Shown: one piece after another, positions 1 to 8,977 of the stretch | Layout: every line of letters starts with the position of its first letter | Numbering within the stretch: the first letter of the stretch is position 1 | Assembly (NCBI RefSeq): GCF_008364625.2 | Contig: NZ_CP126604.1 | Coordinates: 868,001-932,000, forward strand | Direction: 5' to 3' | DNA from: Enterobacter dykesii | GTDB lineage: Bacteria > Pseudomonadota > Gammaproteobacteria > Enterobacterales > Enterobacteriaceae | DNA length: 64,000 nucleotides | Program-made: the position numbers and the translations under genes | The notes under the pieces: model-generated | Database searches by the model: none | What the model saw: the letters and a program-made list of their open reading frames with translations, nothing else | What the model was told of the DNA's origin: nothing

Positions 1-1071
1 ATGCTCGACCGTCTGGCGCTGACGCCAGCACGCCTGAAAGGCATCGCCGACGATGTGCGTCAGGTCTGCAATCTGGCCGACCCGGTAGGGCAGGTGATCG
101 ACGGCGGGCTGCTCGACAGCGGTTTACGCCTGGAGCGCCGCCGCGTGCCGCTCGGCGTTATCGGTGTGATTTATGAAGCCCGTCCAAACGTGACGGTGGA
201 TGTCGCCTCCCTGTGCCTGAAAACCGGTAACGCCGCCATCCTGCGCGGTGGGAAAGAGACATGGCGCACCAACGCCGCGACGGTGAAAGTCATTCAGCAG
301 GCGCTGGAAGAGTGTGGATTACCGGCGGGTGCCGTACAGGCGATCGAGAGCCCAGACCGCGCGCTGGTCAACGAAATGCTGCGCATGGACAAATACATCG
401 ACATGCTGATCCCACGCGGTGGCGCGGGCCTGCACAAGCTGTGCCGCGAGCAGTCGACGATTCCGGTGATCACTGGCGGTATCGGCGTGTGCCATATCGT
501 TGTCGACGACAGCGCTGAGATTGAACCGGCGCTGAAGATTATCGTGAATGCGAAAACCCAGCGTCCAAGCACTTGTAACACCGTGGAAACGCTGCTGGTT
601 CATCAGGGTATTGCGAACACCTTCCTGCCGGCTCTGAGCAAACAGATGGCAGAAAGCGGCGTGACGCTGCATGCTGACGCTAGTGCGCTCGCACTGCTTC
701 AGGAAGGCCCGGCTAACGTTGTTCCCGTAAAAGCGGAGCAGTACGACGACGAGTTCCTGTCACTGGATCTGAACGTGAAAATCGTTACCGATCTCGACGA
801 CGCCATTGCGCACATTCGTGAACACGGGACGCAGCATTCTGACGCGATTCTGACGCGCACCCTGCGCAATGCGGATCGCTTCGTGAACGAAGTGGATTCA
901 TCTGCGGTGTATGTGAATGCCTCCACCCGCTTCACCGACGGCGGCCAGTTCGGCCTCGGCGCAGAGGTGGCGGTCAGCACGCAGAAACTGCACGCGCGCG
1001 GCCCGATGGGGCTGGAGGCGCTGACCACGTACAAGTGGATCGGCTTCGGTGACGATACGATTCGTGCGTAA
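1..1071 (+). CDS. proA: Gamma-glutamyl phosphate reductase ProA (5' end cut off by the window)
   Basis: ProA reduces gamma-glutamyl phosphate to glutamate-5-semialdehyde with NADPH, the second step of proline synthesis in the cytoplasm. The visible 356 residues match the E. coli protein nearly throughout, from the segment [18 protein letters not shown] to the C-terminal [10 protein letters not shown] region. The catalytic cysteine lies in STCNTVE (about residue 187 here). The family is about 417 residues long, so roughly 60 N-terminal residues lie left of the window; the ATG at position 1 is an internal methionine codon. thrW follows about 110 bp downstream, as in E. coli. Confidence 0.97.
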   Translation: MLDRLALTPARLKGIADDVRQVCNLADPVGQVIDGGLLDSGLRLERRRVPLGVIGVIYEARPNVTVDVASLCLKTGNAAILRGGKETWRTNAATVKVIQQALEECGLPAGAVQAIESPDRALVNEMLRMDKYIDMLIPRGGAGLHKLCREQSTIPVITGGIGVCHIVVDDSAEIEPALKIIVNAKTQRPSTCNTVETLLVHQGIANTFLPALSKQMAESGVTLHADASALALLQEGPANVVPVKAEQYDDEFLSLDLNVKIVTDLDDAIAHIREHGTQHSDAILTRTLRNADRFVNEVDSSAVYVNASTRFTDGGQFGLGAEVAVSTQKLHARGPMGLEALTTYKWIGFGDDTIRA

Positions 1072-1182
1072 ATAATCACGGGTGATGCAAAAATAGCCGT
1101 TTGATTCAAAAGGGCATTGACGCATCACCCGGATAGATCTAACCTTTTGCCCCGTGGTTACGCTCGTAACCGGCCTCTCAGG

Positions 1183-1258
1183 GCCGATATAGCTCAGTTG
1201 GTAGAGCAGCGCATTCGTAATGCGAAGGTCGTAGGTTCGACTCCTATTATCGGCACCA
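1183..1258 (+). tRNA. thrW: tRNA-Thr (anticodon CGU), island attachment site
   Basis: This is a 76-nt cloverleaf with encoded CCA. The acceptor strand GCCGATA pairs with TATCGGC near the 3' end, the D-loop contains AGCTCAGTTGG, the anticodon loop reads ATTCGTAA (anticodon CGT), and the T-arm contains GGTTCGACTCC. A CGU anticodon reads the threonine codon ACG. Its place just after proA identifies it as thrW, a well-known integration site (the CP4-6 prophage in E. coli K-12). The tRNA is intact because the integrated element restores the 3' end. Confidence 0.97.
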
Positions 1259-1259
1259 T
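1242..1259 (+). repeat. attL core (3' end of thrW)
   Basis: The sequence TCCTATTATCGGCACCAT spans the T-arm and acceptor 3' strand of thrW plus the base after CCA. It is repeated exactly at 22984-23001. The GGTTC just upstream also matches in both copies, with mismatches between it and the core, which is typical of attachment sites of integrases that use tRNA 3' ends. Confidence 0.92.
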
Positions 1260-1381
1260 CCTACCTATTTTAACGTCTCCCTAAGTCTACTCAAACACCC
1301 TTTAAATCCTTATAATACGCCGTTTCACGGCCCTTGTTGTCTCTGCTCGTCTACTCACGTTCACGAAAATCTACGGTGAGT

Positions 1382-1402
1382 TGGGGGCATCGGTGGGGGC
1401 AT
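1382..1402 (+). repeat. Left arm-type direct repeat pair, TGGGGGCAT twice
   Basis: Two copies of TGGGGGCAT at 1382-1390 and 1394-1402 are separated by 3 nt, a 12-nt period. An inverted copy (ATGCCCCCA) lies at 1424-1432, just before the integrase start, and another direct copy falls inside the gene at 1502-1510. A pair with the same period and orientation occurs near the right end (22904-22924). Placement just inside both attachment cores suggests binding sites for the N-terminal arm-binding domain of the integrase; this is inference. Confidence 0.7.
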
Positions 1403-1433
1403 GTTGTATTCGGTCTAAAGGAGATGCCCCCAA

Positions 1434-2648
1434 ATGAAGCTCAATGCCAGACAGGTCGAGACTGCCAAGCCTAAAGATAAACCCTATAAGTTAGCAGATG
1501 GTGGGGGCATGTATCTGGAGGTGTTCCCTAACGGCACCAAAAGCTGGCGCATGAAATACCGTATCGCAGGTAAAGAAAAACGTGTGGTGTTTGGTGTTTA
1601 CCCGACCATTACCTTAGCGGATGCCAGAAGCAAAAGAGATGATGCTAAAAAGCTGCTGGTTAATGGCGTTGATCCGAGTGCGTTTAAGAAAGAAAGCAAA
1701 CTAGCCCAAATCGAAGAAGTAAAAAACACCTTTCAGCAAATTGCGCTCGAATGGCACAACATGAAAGTGAAGAAATGGTCTGCGGGATATGCCTCTGACA
1801 TTCTTGAAGCCTTCAACAAAGATGTCTTCCCGTTCATCGGTCAACGTCCTGTTGCAGACATCAAGCCGTTGGAATTGCTTAACGTGCTCAAAAAGATGGA
1901 AGAGCGAGGTGCGACTGAGAAAGCTAAGAAAGTACGTCAGCGGTGTGGTGAAGTGTTTCGCTACGCCATAGTTACAGGCAGAGCCGAGTATAACCCCGCA
2001 CCAGATCTCACCAGTGCTATGCAGGGGCATGAGTCTAAACATTATCCATTCCTGACCATTGAGGAGCTTCCAGCCTTTTTTAAAGCCCTTGCTGGCTACT
2101 CTGGTAGTGAGTTGGTAGTGTTAGCCGCCCGACTAATGATCATCACTGGTGTTCGAACGGGTGAATTACGTGGTGCGTTATGGTCTGAAATTTATACTGA
2201 TAAAGGGTTATGGGAAATTTCTGCCGAACGCATGAAAATGCGGCGTCCTCATATTGTTCCGTTATCCGTGCAGGCATTGGAAATTATTGAAAAAATCAGG
2301 GCAATGACTGGTAATTTTCATCTAATGTTCCCCGGTCGTAATGATCCAAGTAAAACAATGAGCGAAGCCAGTATCAATCAGGTGTTTAAGCGAATTGGCT
2401 ATACCGGCCGCGTTACGGGGCATGGATTCCGTCATACCATGAGCACCGTTCTTCATGAACAAGGCTACAACACCGCATGGATTGAAACCCAGCTTGCGCA
2501 TCTTGATAAGAATGCTATCCGTGGTACCTATAACCATGCGCAATATCTTGATGGCAGACGTGAGATGCTGCAATGGTATGCTGACTATATGGATAGCCTT
2601 GAGAATGGTGGCAATGTGATGCATGGGACGTTTAATCGACGTGCATAG
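1434..2648 (+). CDS. P4-type tyrosine integrase of the island
   Basis: This 404-residue tyrosine recombinase is the likely enzyme for integration and excision at thrW. An N-terminal arm-binding domain of DUF4102 type (residues about 1-85, with LADGGGMYLEV and FGVYPTITLADAR) is followed by a core-binding domain and a catalytic domain. The catalytic arginine is R241 in TGVRTGELR, the HxxR motif is H330-R333 in GHGFRHT, the later histidine is in LAHLDKN, and the nucleophile is Y366 in TYNHA. The length is usual for the P4/CP4 family. The gene reads inward from thrW, the usual arrangement, and all catalytic residues are present. Confidence 0.95.
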   Translation: MKLNARQVETAKPKDKPYKLADGGGMYLEVFPNGTKSWRMKYRIAGKEKRVVFGVYPTITLADARSKRDDAKKLLVNGVDPSAFKKESKLAQIEEVKNTFQQIALEWHNMKVKKWSAGYASDILEAFNKDVFPFIGQRPVADIKPLELLNVLKKMEERGATEKAKKVRQRCGEVFRYAIVTGRAEYNPAPDLTSAMQGHESKHYPFLTIEELPAFFKALAGYSGSELVVLAARLMIITGVRTGELRGALWSEIYTDKGLWEISAERMKMRRPHIVPLSVQALEIIEKIRAMTGNFHLMFPGRNDPSKTMSEASINQVFKRIGYTGRVTGHGFRHTMSTVLHEQGYNTAWIETQLAHLDKNAIRGTYNHAQYLDGRREMLQWYADYMDSLENGGNVMHGTFNRRA

Positions 2649-2684
2649 AGGAAGCTGATGCTGAACTAAGGGCTATGTCTCGGT

Positions 2685-2702
2685 AGAGCGTAGCTCTTTT
2701 TT
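2685..2702 (+). terminator. Rho-independent terminator after the integrase
   Basis: The stem AGAGC/GCTCT with a GTA loop is followed by a run of T residues, 37 bp beyond the integrase stop codon. Confidence 0.7.
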
Positions 2703-2787
2703 ATGACTGCATTTTTTATAATTATTGCTTCTGGTCGCTCAGATGAGTTCAACTATCCATTTCTGAATGGAATAACAAAGGCACCAA

Positions 2788-3654
2788 ATGGCAATCATGA
2801 GAAACTGGTCAACGGAACACACCAAAGAAGTTAAAAAATGGTTGGATATCAATACCTATCGAGGATTTGAAGATCTGACTCTCATACAGCTTTACCATGA
2901 GCTGCTTGCAAGGACACTGTTCTTTAAGCCTTATCATGAGGAATTCGAAGCGAAAGCCGTGAACCTCTATATTGACCGAATTTTCAGCGGAAAACCGTTT
3001 CTTATTACAGAGCAACATCTCGGATACCTCACGAGAGAGGACACCCTTTACCAACCCCCACATTTCTTTTTGACCACGACAGAACGGCTGGCTCAGCTCA
3101 GCATCGTTGGATTACGGAATTCATTATTTTTCTGGGATGGAAGTGATGAGTACTCGGTTAACCGTGAATTTCTCGATAGCCCTGTATCCGAAGCTCTCCC
3201 TAAGCTGTTCAGAGATACTGTCATGGTCGAAATAGACCTTGCGAATGGAACTGATGAGGAAATAGCTGAATCTTTGAAAGCCGCGCTACCTCAATGGCGT
3301 AAAGTACGGGGCATTGAAGCCGATACATCTGATTCGATCAGGTTTGGCTATGGAACCATCAAGAAAATCATCAACTACAGACTCATACCCATGATTGACA
3401 TCCTTGTATGGTCTACTCTGCACAAGGTTCGCATATCAGAAGATCGACTTTCACGCCTCCTTTACACCGACGATGATGATGAAGAACAGACCCGCCTCAA
3501 TCACCAAATTCGGGACACAGACAGACCACTGGCGATAAAAGCAGCCAGTATACCTTTCATCCGTCAGTTCCATCTGTTCATCAACAAAAACAGTCATCTC
3601 AAAAACATCAGAGTTTCAGACGTGATGAAAATCGCGGATTCTGATAAAGACTGA
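2788..3654 (+). CDS. DUF6387-like hypothetical protein
   Basis: This is a 288-residue soluble protein without signal peptide or membrane segment. It resembles the uncharacterised DUF6387 proteins often found beside integrases in enterobacterial islands; that assignment comes from overall look and context. It starts with MAIMRNWSTEHTKEVKKWLD, has a central IKKIINYRLIPMIDIL stretch and an acidic DDDDEEQ segment near residue 230. The ATG is preceded by AAAGGCACCAA. It sits alone between two terminators, so it is probably transcribed on its own. Function is unknown. Confidence 0.7.
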   Translation: MAIMRNWSTEHTKEVKKWLDINTYRGFEDLTLIQLYHELLARTLFFKPYHEEFEAKAVNLYIDRIFSGKPFLITEQHLGYLTREDTLYQPPHFFLTTTERLAQLSIVGLRNSLFFWDGSDEYSVNREFLDSPVSEALPKLFRDTVMVEIDLANGTDEEIAESLKAALPQWRKVRGIEADTSDSIRFGYGTIKKIINYRLIPMIDILVWSTLHKVRISEDRLSRLLYTDDDDEEQTRLNHQIRDTDRPLAIKAASIPFIRQFHLFINKNSHLKNIRVSDVMKIADSDKD

Positions 3655-3668
3655 TATCCAGACCCTTG

Positions 3669-3691
3669 GCGATCTGAAGGTCGCTCTTTTT
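3669..3691 (+). terminator. Terminator after the DUF6387-like gene
   Basis: GCGATC and GGTCGC form a six-pair stem (one G-T pair) around a TGAA loop, followed by CTCTTTTT, 15 bp beyond the stop codon. Confidence 0.65.
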
Positions 3692-3744
3692 GCTGGTGAT
3701 TCAATCGTATATTCATTTCCGTCAACATAGATGAGGGAAATACC

Positions 3745-3951
3745 ATGAATCAGCCATGCACACGTCTTATCCGCCTGTCAGAAGTGATGAATAAAACCGG
3801 ATTTGGTAAGGCTTGGATTTATCGTCTTATCAGCCAAAATCGGTTTCCACAGCCTGTAAAGATCGGTATTCGTGCTATTGCTTTTATCGAAAGCGAAATC
3901 GATGAATGGATTCAATTAACTATAGAGAATTCAAGAAAGCATGTTGCTTAA
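3745..3951 (+). CDS. AlpA family transcriptional regulator / excisionase
   Basis: This 68-residue protein has the AlpA/Cox-like winged helix-turn-helix fold: LIRLSEVMNKTGFGKAWIYR forms the HTH, followed by FPQPVKIGIRAIAFIESEIDEWI. In P4-like elements such proteins activate the integrase gene or act as directionality factors during excision. The RBS is GAGGGAAAT upstream of ATG. Its place 1.1 kb from the integrase fits such a role. Whether it acts as excisionase or activator here cannot be decided from sequence. Confidence 0.88.
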   Translation: MNQPCTRLIRLSEVMNKTGFGKAWIYRLISQNRFPQPVKIGIRAIAFIESEIDEWIQLTIENSRKHVA

Positions 3952-4336
3952 GAGGAATGTTGCTACATCGATCTTTTAACTTTTAATAATATTAAGAAAG
4001 TAAATTTATAGGCCTTATAAGTTCACTGACTGAGTTTCAAAAAAAACGAGGTTTTGTAAAGTTTAAATCTAAAAAATTACTATATTTAACGGAATTCTTT
4101 ACCTTTTTTCTGGCAGAGCTTTTGCTATAAGGTTTAGAGATGGTTTTCTTAATATCGGGTATGGATACTTTCTACTAGCCGTACCTGTTTCTTTCACGTG
4201 AAAGAAAATTTTTTAAATATTTAAATTCATTATAAATAAAGCCATATATAACAAAAAAATTTGCAAAATTTAAATTGATAAAATAAATATAAGCCGTAGT
4301 GATTACTAAATGTAAAGTTTTTGGAGGGTTATTATA
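3952..4336. other. AT-rich intergenic region before the recombinase block
   Basis: About 385 bp, very AT-rich, with no ORF of note. It holds a perfect 20-bp palindrome, TTTCTTTCACGTGAAAGAAA, at 4188-4207 followed by ATTTTTT, which could be a terminator for alpA or an operator. It ends with the strong RBS GGAGGG before the gene at 4337. It may mark the left edge of the nested recombinase module; no terminal repeat partner was found by eye at the other side. Confidence 0.5.
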
Positions 4337-5542
4337 ATGTCATATCAAATAAAAAAATTTGTGATGAGCAATGGCGAACGAGGATGTTTGGTTCTCGATA
4401 AAGAAACACAGTTGCCTGTTTATTATCAAAATCTCTATCTTACAACCAATGTCAGGAATAGAAGTGCGACCGCATCAACGATGGAGATAGTTGCAACAAA
4501 CTTACTAATACTAAGCAATTTCCTCAAAAGCAGGAAAATAAATATAATTGATAGGATTGAAATTAAGGAGTTCCTAAGTGTAGCAGAAGTGGATGACCTG
4601 ATCCGTTATGCAAGGCAGAGATTTGATAAGCAAAAGATTACAAATGTAAGATTAATAAAAGGGTATCAGATTGCAAGAAGAACTTTCGGCTATAGAATTC
4701 ATGTTTTTTCGAGCTATCTTAATTGGCTGTGCGGTTTACTTCATTCTATTAAGGGAATTCATGCTAGATATGAAGTCGAGAGTTTCATAGAAAGTATTAG
4801 AGCACATCTCCCGCTAAATAAATCTCTTAGCATGAATGACAGAAAAGATAAATCACTGAGCAAAGAAGAGATAAAAAAACTGTTTGAGTTATTAGAAATT
4901 GAAGGAAGCCAAAATCCTTTTCAGAAGGATGTTCAAGTGAGAAACAGACTCATTTTTACCTTACTATTGAATTGTGGTTTAAGAGCAGGAGAGCTATTAA
5001 ATCTAAAAGTTAATGATTTAAATCCTAGGGATTACACACTAAGTATTTTCAGAAGACATGATTGCATTGAAGATCGAAGGCTGAATCAACCTTTAGTCAA
5101 AACTGGTGAAAGGGAAATTCCATTGTCGGACGAGTTAGCATTGGAGATTTTGGATTACATAAATAACTATAGAAATAAATACACCAAAAAGAAGAAGCAT
5201 AACTTCCTGTTTGTTACACACAGTTCATGTAAAACAGTTGGAGAACCTTTGTCTGTTTCAGCATATGAAAAGATAATTTCGACTATTAAAAAATCAAGCC
5301 CGGAATTAAAGAATTTATCAGGTCATAAATTGAGACATTCTTGGAACTATTTCTATTCAAGTGAAATTGATGATTCGAATTTAGATATCAGCCGAAAATC
5401 AGGTTTAAGGTGCTATCTCATGGGGTGGTCAAAAGATTCAAAGATGTCAGAAAATTATAACTTCAAACACATATCAATGAAAGAAAAGGAAGTTATTGGA
5501 AGAGTTTATGACTCTTTGAGGAAAATAACTAAAGGGGAATGA
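4337..5542 (+). CDS. Tyrosine recombinase 1 of the recombinase block
   Basis: This 401-residue tyrosine recombinase is the first of four tightly packed genes. The catalytic set is complete: R216 in NCGLRAGELLNL, H330 and R333 in GHKLRHSW, a tryptophan in the later H/W position (GWSKDSK), and Y374 in SENYNFKH. The N-terminal about 150 residues are a SAM-like core-binding domain. The RBS is GGAGGG, 10 nt before ATG. The next gene starts 1 nt after this stop codon, so translation is probably coupled. Related multi-recombinase sets are Tn554 TnpA/TnpB, the 'recombinase in trio' elements and the Gamma-Mobile-Trio islands. Confidence 0.88.
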   Translation: MSYQIKKFVMSNGERGCLVLDKETQLPVYYQNLYLTTNVRNRSATASTMEIVATNLLILSNFLKSRKINIIDRIEIKEFLSVAEVDDLIRYARQRFDKQKITNVRLIKGYQIARRTFGYRIHVFSSYLNWLCGLLHSIKGIHARYEVESFIESIRAHLPLNKSLSMNDRKDKSLSKEEIKKLFELLEIEGSQNPFQKDVQVRNRLIFTLLLNCGLRAGELLNLKVNDLNPRDYTLSIFRRHDCIEDRRLNQPLVKTGEREIPLSDELALEILDYINNYRNKYTKKKKHNFLFVTHSSCKTVGEPLSVSAYEKIISTIKKSSPELKNLSGHKLRHSWNYFYSSEIDDSNLDISRKSGLRCYLMGWSKDSKMSENYNFKHISMKEKEVIGRVYDSLRKITKGE

Positions 5543-5543
5543 A

Positions 5544-6857
5544 ATGAAAACAAGCACTTTAAAAAAAGAGAATGTAGTTTTTGCAATGATGAAGGGGTAT
5601 GGGTTCAGGATTTCAGATAATAAATGGAAATTAGATATAAATAATTGTGTTTGCCCACATAAGGTTGCCGATAAAATGCCAGAGTCGATGCGTGTTGGTT
5701 ATCTTAATACCTTGGCATATTTTTCGTCTGAATATAGTGCAGGCTACATAAAGAATATAAATCACATCTTTAGCCAATGGCTAAGATTGATGGATCTTGA
5801 AATGATTAATTCCAAAGCGGTTTATCAATTTAATGTTAGCTTAGGCCCTGAGAAAAACTATAAGCTAAATTCAATAAAGAATTTTCTTAGTAAATGGAAA
5901 AAACTCGGTTATGAAGGAGTTGATAACTCAGCTCTAAGAATGCTGGAAAAAATAACCATTAAACCTAATTTAACAGGGGAAGCCGTTAAACGAAGAGATC
6001 CGAATAGTGGACCACTAACGGAAGAAGAGCTGAAAATCATACTTGAAAGTATCAGGAAATTGTTGAAAGAAGATAAAATCCCTCTGTTTATGTATTGCTA
6101 CGTTATTCTATTAGCAACAACGGGAAGGAGGCCATCACAGCTAACTTCGTTGAAAGCGAAAGATCTCATCAGAACGGAAGAGGGTTGTTTTCTAAATATA
6201 CCGAAAGTAAAACAAAGGAAGAACTTCAGAAGTGAGTTCAGCATGATGAGAATCGACGATAGCCTGTATGAGGAACTTATAACCTTGATTGACCTGAACC
6301 AGAAACATATCGAAGATAGGGTCAAGAGGAATATTAGTCATTTAAAAAATGAATTACCTATACTCATGGACATTAAACAATATGTATTAATTGATACTGG
6401 ACAAAGTTTAGATACCATCATGACAACTGATTTTTTACATATGAAGAATTCTTTTATCTCAAACAGACTAAATAATTTGACTACTAAATTCAACATTGGC
6501 TCATCAAGTAATAACGGCCCTATACGGATTAATGCAAGACGATTTAGGTATACCCTGGGAACTCGTTTAGCAAAGGAAGGTGCATCAGTTGAAGTAATAG
6601 CTAAAGCATTAGACCATAAATCTATAAACTCATCAGGGATATACGTAAAAAATTGTCCAGACAATGTTCATGATATAGACAAGATGCTTAATCCTTTTTT
6701 TGAACCGCTATCAAAGATATTTCTTGGAGAAGAACAGTCAAAAAACAAGAAGCTCTTTACTGAATATATTTTAAATTCGTTCGGATTTTTTAATGATAAA
6801 AATGACCAAATTGAATGTTTCACTTGTAAAAACTTTAGAGCCTGGAGTTCCCAATGA
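5544..6857 (+). CDS. Tyrosine recombinase 2 of the block (GmtY-like, tentative)
   Basis: This is a 437-residue tyrosine-recombinase-like protein. Box I is TTGRRPSQLTSL (arginines at 195-196). The usual HxxR is replaced by R332-R-F-R335 in ARRFRYTLG, so the first histidine is missing. A later histidine (H358 in LDHKS) and the candidate nucleophile Y367 in GIYVKN are present. The end, with CFTCKNFRAWSS, carries a Cys pair. It overlaps the next gene by 4 nt (ATGA). Position and size suggest GmtY of the Gamma-Mobile-Trio, from memory of that family. The altered box may mean it is weak alone and works with its partners. Confidence 0.75.
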   Translation: MKTSTLKKENVVFAMMKGYGFRISDNKWKLDINNCVCPHKVADKMPESMRVGYLNTLAYFSSEYSAGYIKNINHIFSQWLRLMDLEMINSKAVYQFNVSLGPEKNYKLNSIKNFLSKWKKLGYEGVDNSALRMLEKITIKPNLTGEAVKRRDPNSGPLTEEELKIILESIRKLLKEDKIPLFMYCYVILLATTGRRPSQLTSLKAKDLIRTEEGCFLNIPKVKQRKNFRSEFSMMRIDDSLYEELITLIDLNQKHIEDRVKRNISHLKNELPILMDIKQYVLIDTGQSLDTIMTTDFLHMKNSFISNRLNNLTTKFNIGSSSNNGPIRINARRFRYTLGTRLAKEGASVEVIAKALDHKSINSSGIYVKNCPDNVHDIDKMLNPFFEPLSKIFLGEEQSKNKKLFTEYILNSFGFFNDKNDQIECFTCKNFRAWSSQ

Positions 6858-8485
6858 CCAATATCATACTATTCGAGCCAGCCAATGCTAATAATCCGAG
6901 TTTAAATGTTGATGAATTTATTGAATTTTGTAAGAGTAATATTTTCAACTCGAAGTTAGCGATTTCATGGAAAAGCAATGTATGGAAGAGATATTATAGA
7001 TTCAATAAATTTGACATGAATAATAATCGAAATAGCAAAGATAGATTAGATGGTAGTTTCATTGATTTCGCTAAAGCTTATATGTTTCATATTCACTCGT
7101 TTAACAGGTCAAAGTCAAACCAAAATACTTTGTCAATGTTGAAAATCATTGAGTTTGTTTTATTGAAATTATACGGAGAAGCTAATATTATTAAGTGCAA
7201 TAATATCATATTTGATGAATGTGCAAGGTTAGCATCTGCCAAATATTCAAAAGTACAAGCAGTTGGAATTGGTAAAGAACTTGAGAAACTATGTTCATTC
7301 TTAACAGGAAACAGAATGACGACTTCATCATACTTTTTCTGGGTAAATCCGTTAAGACATAAAATAACTCAGAGCTGGAAAGGTTATGAACCTTCACTCG
7401 AAGGACACTCAAAACTACCAGACATAAAATCCGTAATAGCTATTGCTGAGATTTTCTCAAAAGATGAAAGCCAATTGTCTACAAGGGACATTTTCACTAC
7501 TTCTGTTCTTGCACTACTCATGTGTGCTCCAGGAAGAATTTCAGAAATTTTAAGTCTTCCAGCGGATTGTGAGATTATTGAAAAAGATGACAAAGGCATT
7601 GAACGATATGGTTTAAGATTTTTTTCAGCAAAGGGTTATGCTGGGGATATCAAATGGATTCCTACAGTAATGGTCCCTATAGCTCAAAAGGCGATAGCCC
7701 GATTAAAAAAACTGTCCAGCAATGCAAGGTTTGCCTCAAGGACAATGGAAGGCCAAGGCACTGATCCATCCAAATTTGCACTCGTTACCACAAAGCCTCA
7801 GAATTTTCCTTGGTATGATGAAGAAAAAAGAATTAAATATTCAAATGCTTTATGTCTTTTATTTGACAGGCAACTGTGTCAGAAGACAAGAAAAGATTTT
7901 ACATCTTTTTTCAAACCCACGGCTGAGTTTTTTAGGATGGATATTAATGCTTTTGCAAGTATTAAAGGCACAACAAACCTGTTCAAAAGACACGGCTATA
8001 TCAATGAGGATGGTATTCCATATTCTATTAGAACTCATCAATTAAGGCATCTGCTGAATACTTTTTCTCAAATTAATGGCATGGATGAGTTCAGCATCGC
8101 TCGATGGTCTGGAAGAAAGTTGGTCTCACAAAATGTTTCCTATGATCACCGATCACACTTACAAATGACTAAGCTCATAAGAGAAAAAACGACAATCGAG
8201 GCAAGTAATAGGCATAGAAAAAAAGAAATAGCTATCATGGATATAACTGATTTCGATTCATTGAATGATGGAGCTGTGCTCGTTACTAAGCACGGTTACT
8301 GCAAGCACTCATATGCTTTTGACATATGTGGTTATTATCCAATACAAGACTCTGGAAAGGATGATGACCGACTATTGGTAATTCATAATAAAATTATTGA
8401 AAAAACGTATCATGATAAAAATGATGGGAATGTCAATGCTGAAAAATGGTATGAGTTTCAAAATAAAATTATAAAAGGAGAGTAA
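6854..8485 (+). CDS. Tyrosine recombinase 3 of the block (GmtZ-like, tentative)
   Basis: This is a 543-residue protein, longer than a standard integrase. The C-terminal catalytic domain shows R228 in APGRISEIL, H395 and R398 in THQLRHLLNT, W418 in ARWSGRK and Y430 in SYDH, so all key positions are filled. The segment after the tyrosine (HGYCKHSYAFDICGYYP) adds a His/Cys-rich tail. It starts inside the previous gene (4-nt overlap) and stops directly before the next ATG, so the genes form one operon. It is probably the GmtZ-type integrase of a Gamma-Mobile-Trio-like module; a Tn554 TnpB-like protein is the alternative. Confidence 0.75.
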   Translation: MTNIILFEPANANNPSLNVDEFIEFCKSNIFNSKLAISWKSNVWKRYYRFNKFDMNNNRNSKDRLDGSFIDFAKAYMFHIHSFNRSKSNQNTLSMLKIIEFVLLKLYGEANIIKCNNIIFDECARLASAKYSKVQAVGIGKELEKLCSFLTGNRMTTSSYFFWVNPLRHKITQSWKGYEPSLEGHSKLPDIKSVIAIAEIFSKDESQLSTRDIFTTSVLALLMCAPGRISEILSLPADCEIIEKDDKGIERYGLRFFSAKGYAGDIKWIPTVMVPIAQKAIARLKKLSSNARFASRTMEGQGTDPSKFALVTTKPQNFPWYDEEKRIKYSNALCLLFDRQLCQKTRKDFTSFFKPTAEFFRMDINAFASIKGTTNLFKRHGYINEDGIPYSIRTHQLRHLLNTFSQINGMDEFSIARWSGRKLVSQNVSYDHRSHLQMTKLIREKTTIEASNRHRKKEIAIMDITDFDSLNDGAVLVTKHGYCKHSYAFDICGYYPIQDSGKDDDRLLVIHNKIIEKTYHDKNDGNVNAEKWYEFQNKIIKGE

Positions 8486-8890
8486 ATGGCTAAACATATT
8501 ACTGGTTATGATGAAAAAAGCATAATAAATGTTATAAATAACTGGAATAAAGATGAGAAGCTAACCTGGGATGCTTTATGCGACAAGTTAGTAAAGATCA
8601 TTGGTAAGAGACCTTCAAGACAATCTTTAAGTAGTCATGTCAAGGTTTCGGATTGTTTTAATTCAAAAAAGAAGATTCTCAAGCTTGGTATTAAAAAAAC
8701 ATGTTCTATTAAACCTGCCAATTTAGAAATCGCTTGTCAGAGAATAAAAAGGCTCGAAACTGAAAACGAAGCTTTGATAGCATTAAATAACAGATATTTA
8801 GAGCAGTTCAAGATATGGCTTTATAATTCTCATTTGAAGCAAATAACTGTTGAAGAGCTTAATAGACCCTTACCTGTAAAAGATATTTAA
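8486..8890 (+). CDS. Small coiled-coil partner of the recombinases (GmtX/TnpC-like)
   Basis: This is a 134-residue protein. The N-terminal half has a helix-turn-helix-like part (TWDALCDKLVKIIGKRPSRQ). Residues about 92-115 form a short coiled coil (IKRLETENEALIALNNRYLE), followed by FKIWLYN and a C-terminal ELNRPLP motif. That layout recalls GmtX of Gamma-Mobile-Trio islands and TnpC of Tn554, which accompany tyrosine recombinases and influence their reaction. The ATG follows the TAA of the previous gene directly, with the RBS AAAGGAG inside that gene. The identification is from recalled family features and is tentative. Confidence 0.65.
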   Translation: MAKHITGYDEKSIINVINNWNKDEKLTWDALCDKLVKIIGKRPSRQSLSSHVKVSDCFNSKKKILKLGIKKTCSIKPANLEIACQRIKRLETENEALIALNNRYLEQFKIWLYNSHLKQITVEELNRPLPVKDI

Positions 8891-8977
8891 ATATAATTTG
8901 ATAGGTTTTAACTATTGACATCATTAATAATTATGATATTTCTTTAATTGTCAGGAAGACAAAAATAAATTGCAAGG

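Noticed and set aside
1154..1171. Hairpin GGTTAC/GTAACC before thrW as a riboswitch or attenuator
   Set aside because: Only six pairs and no T run or leader peptide.
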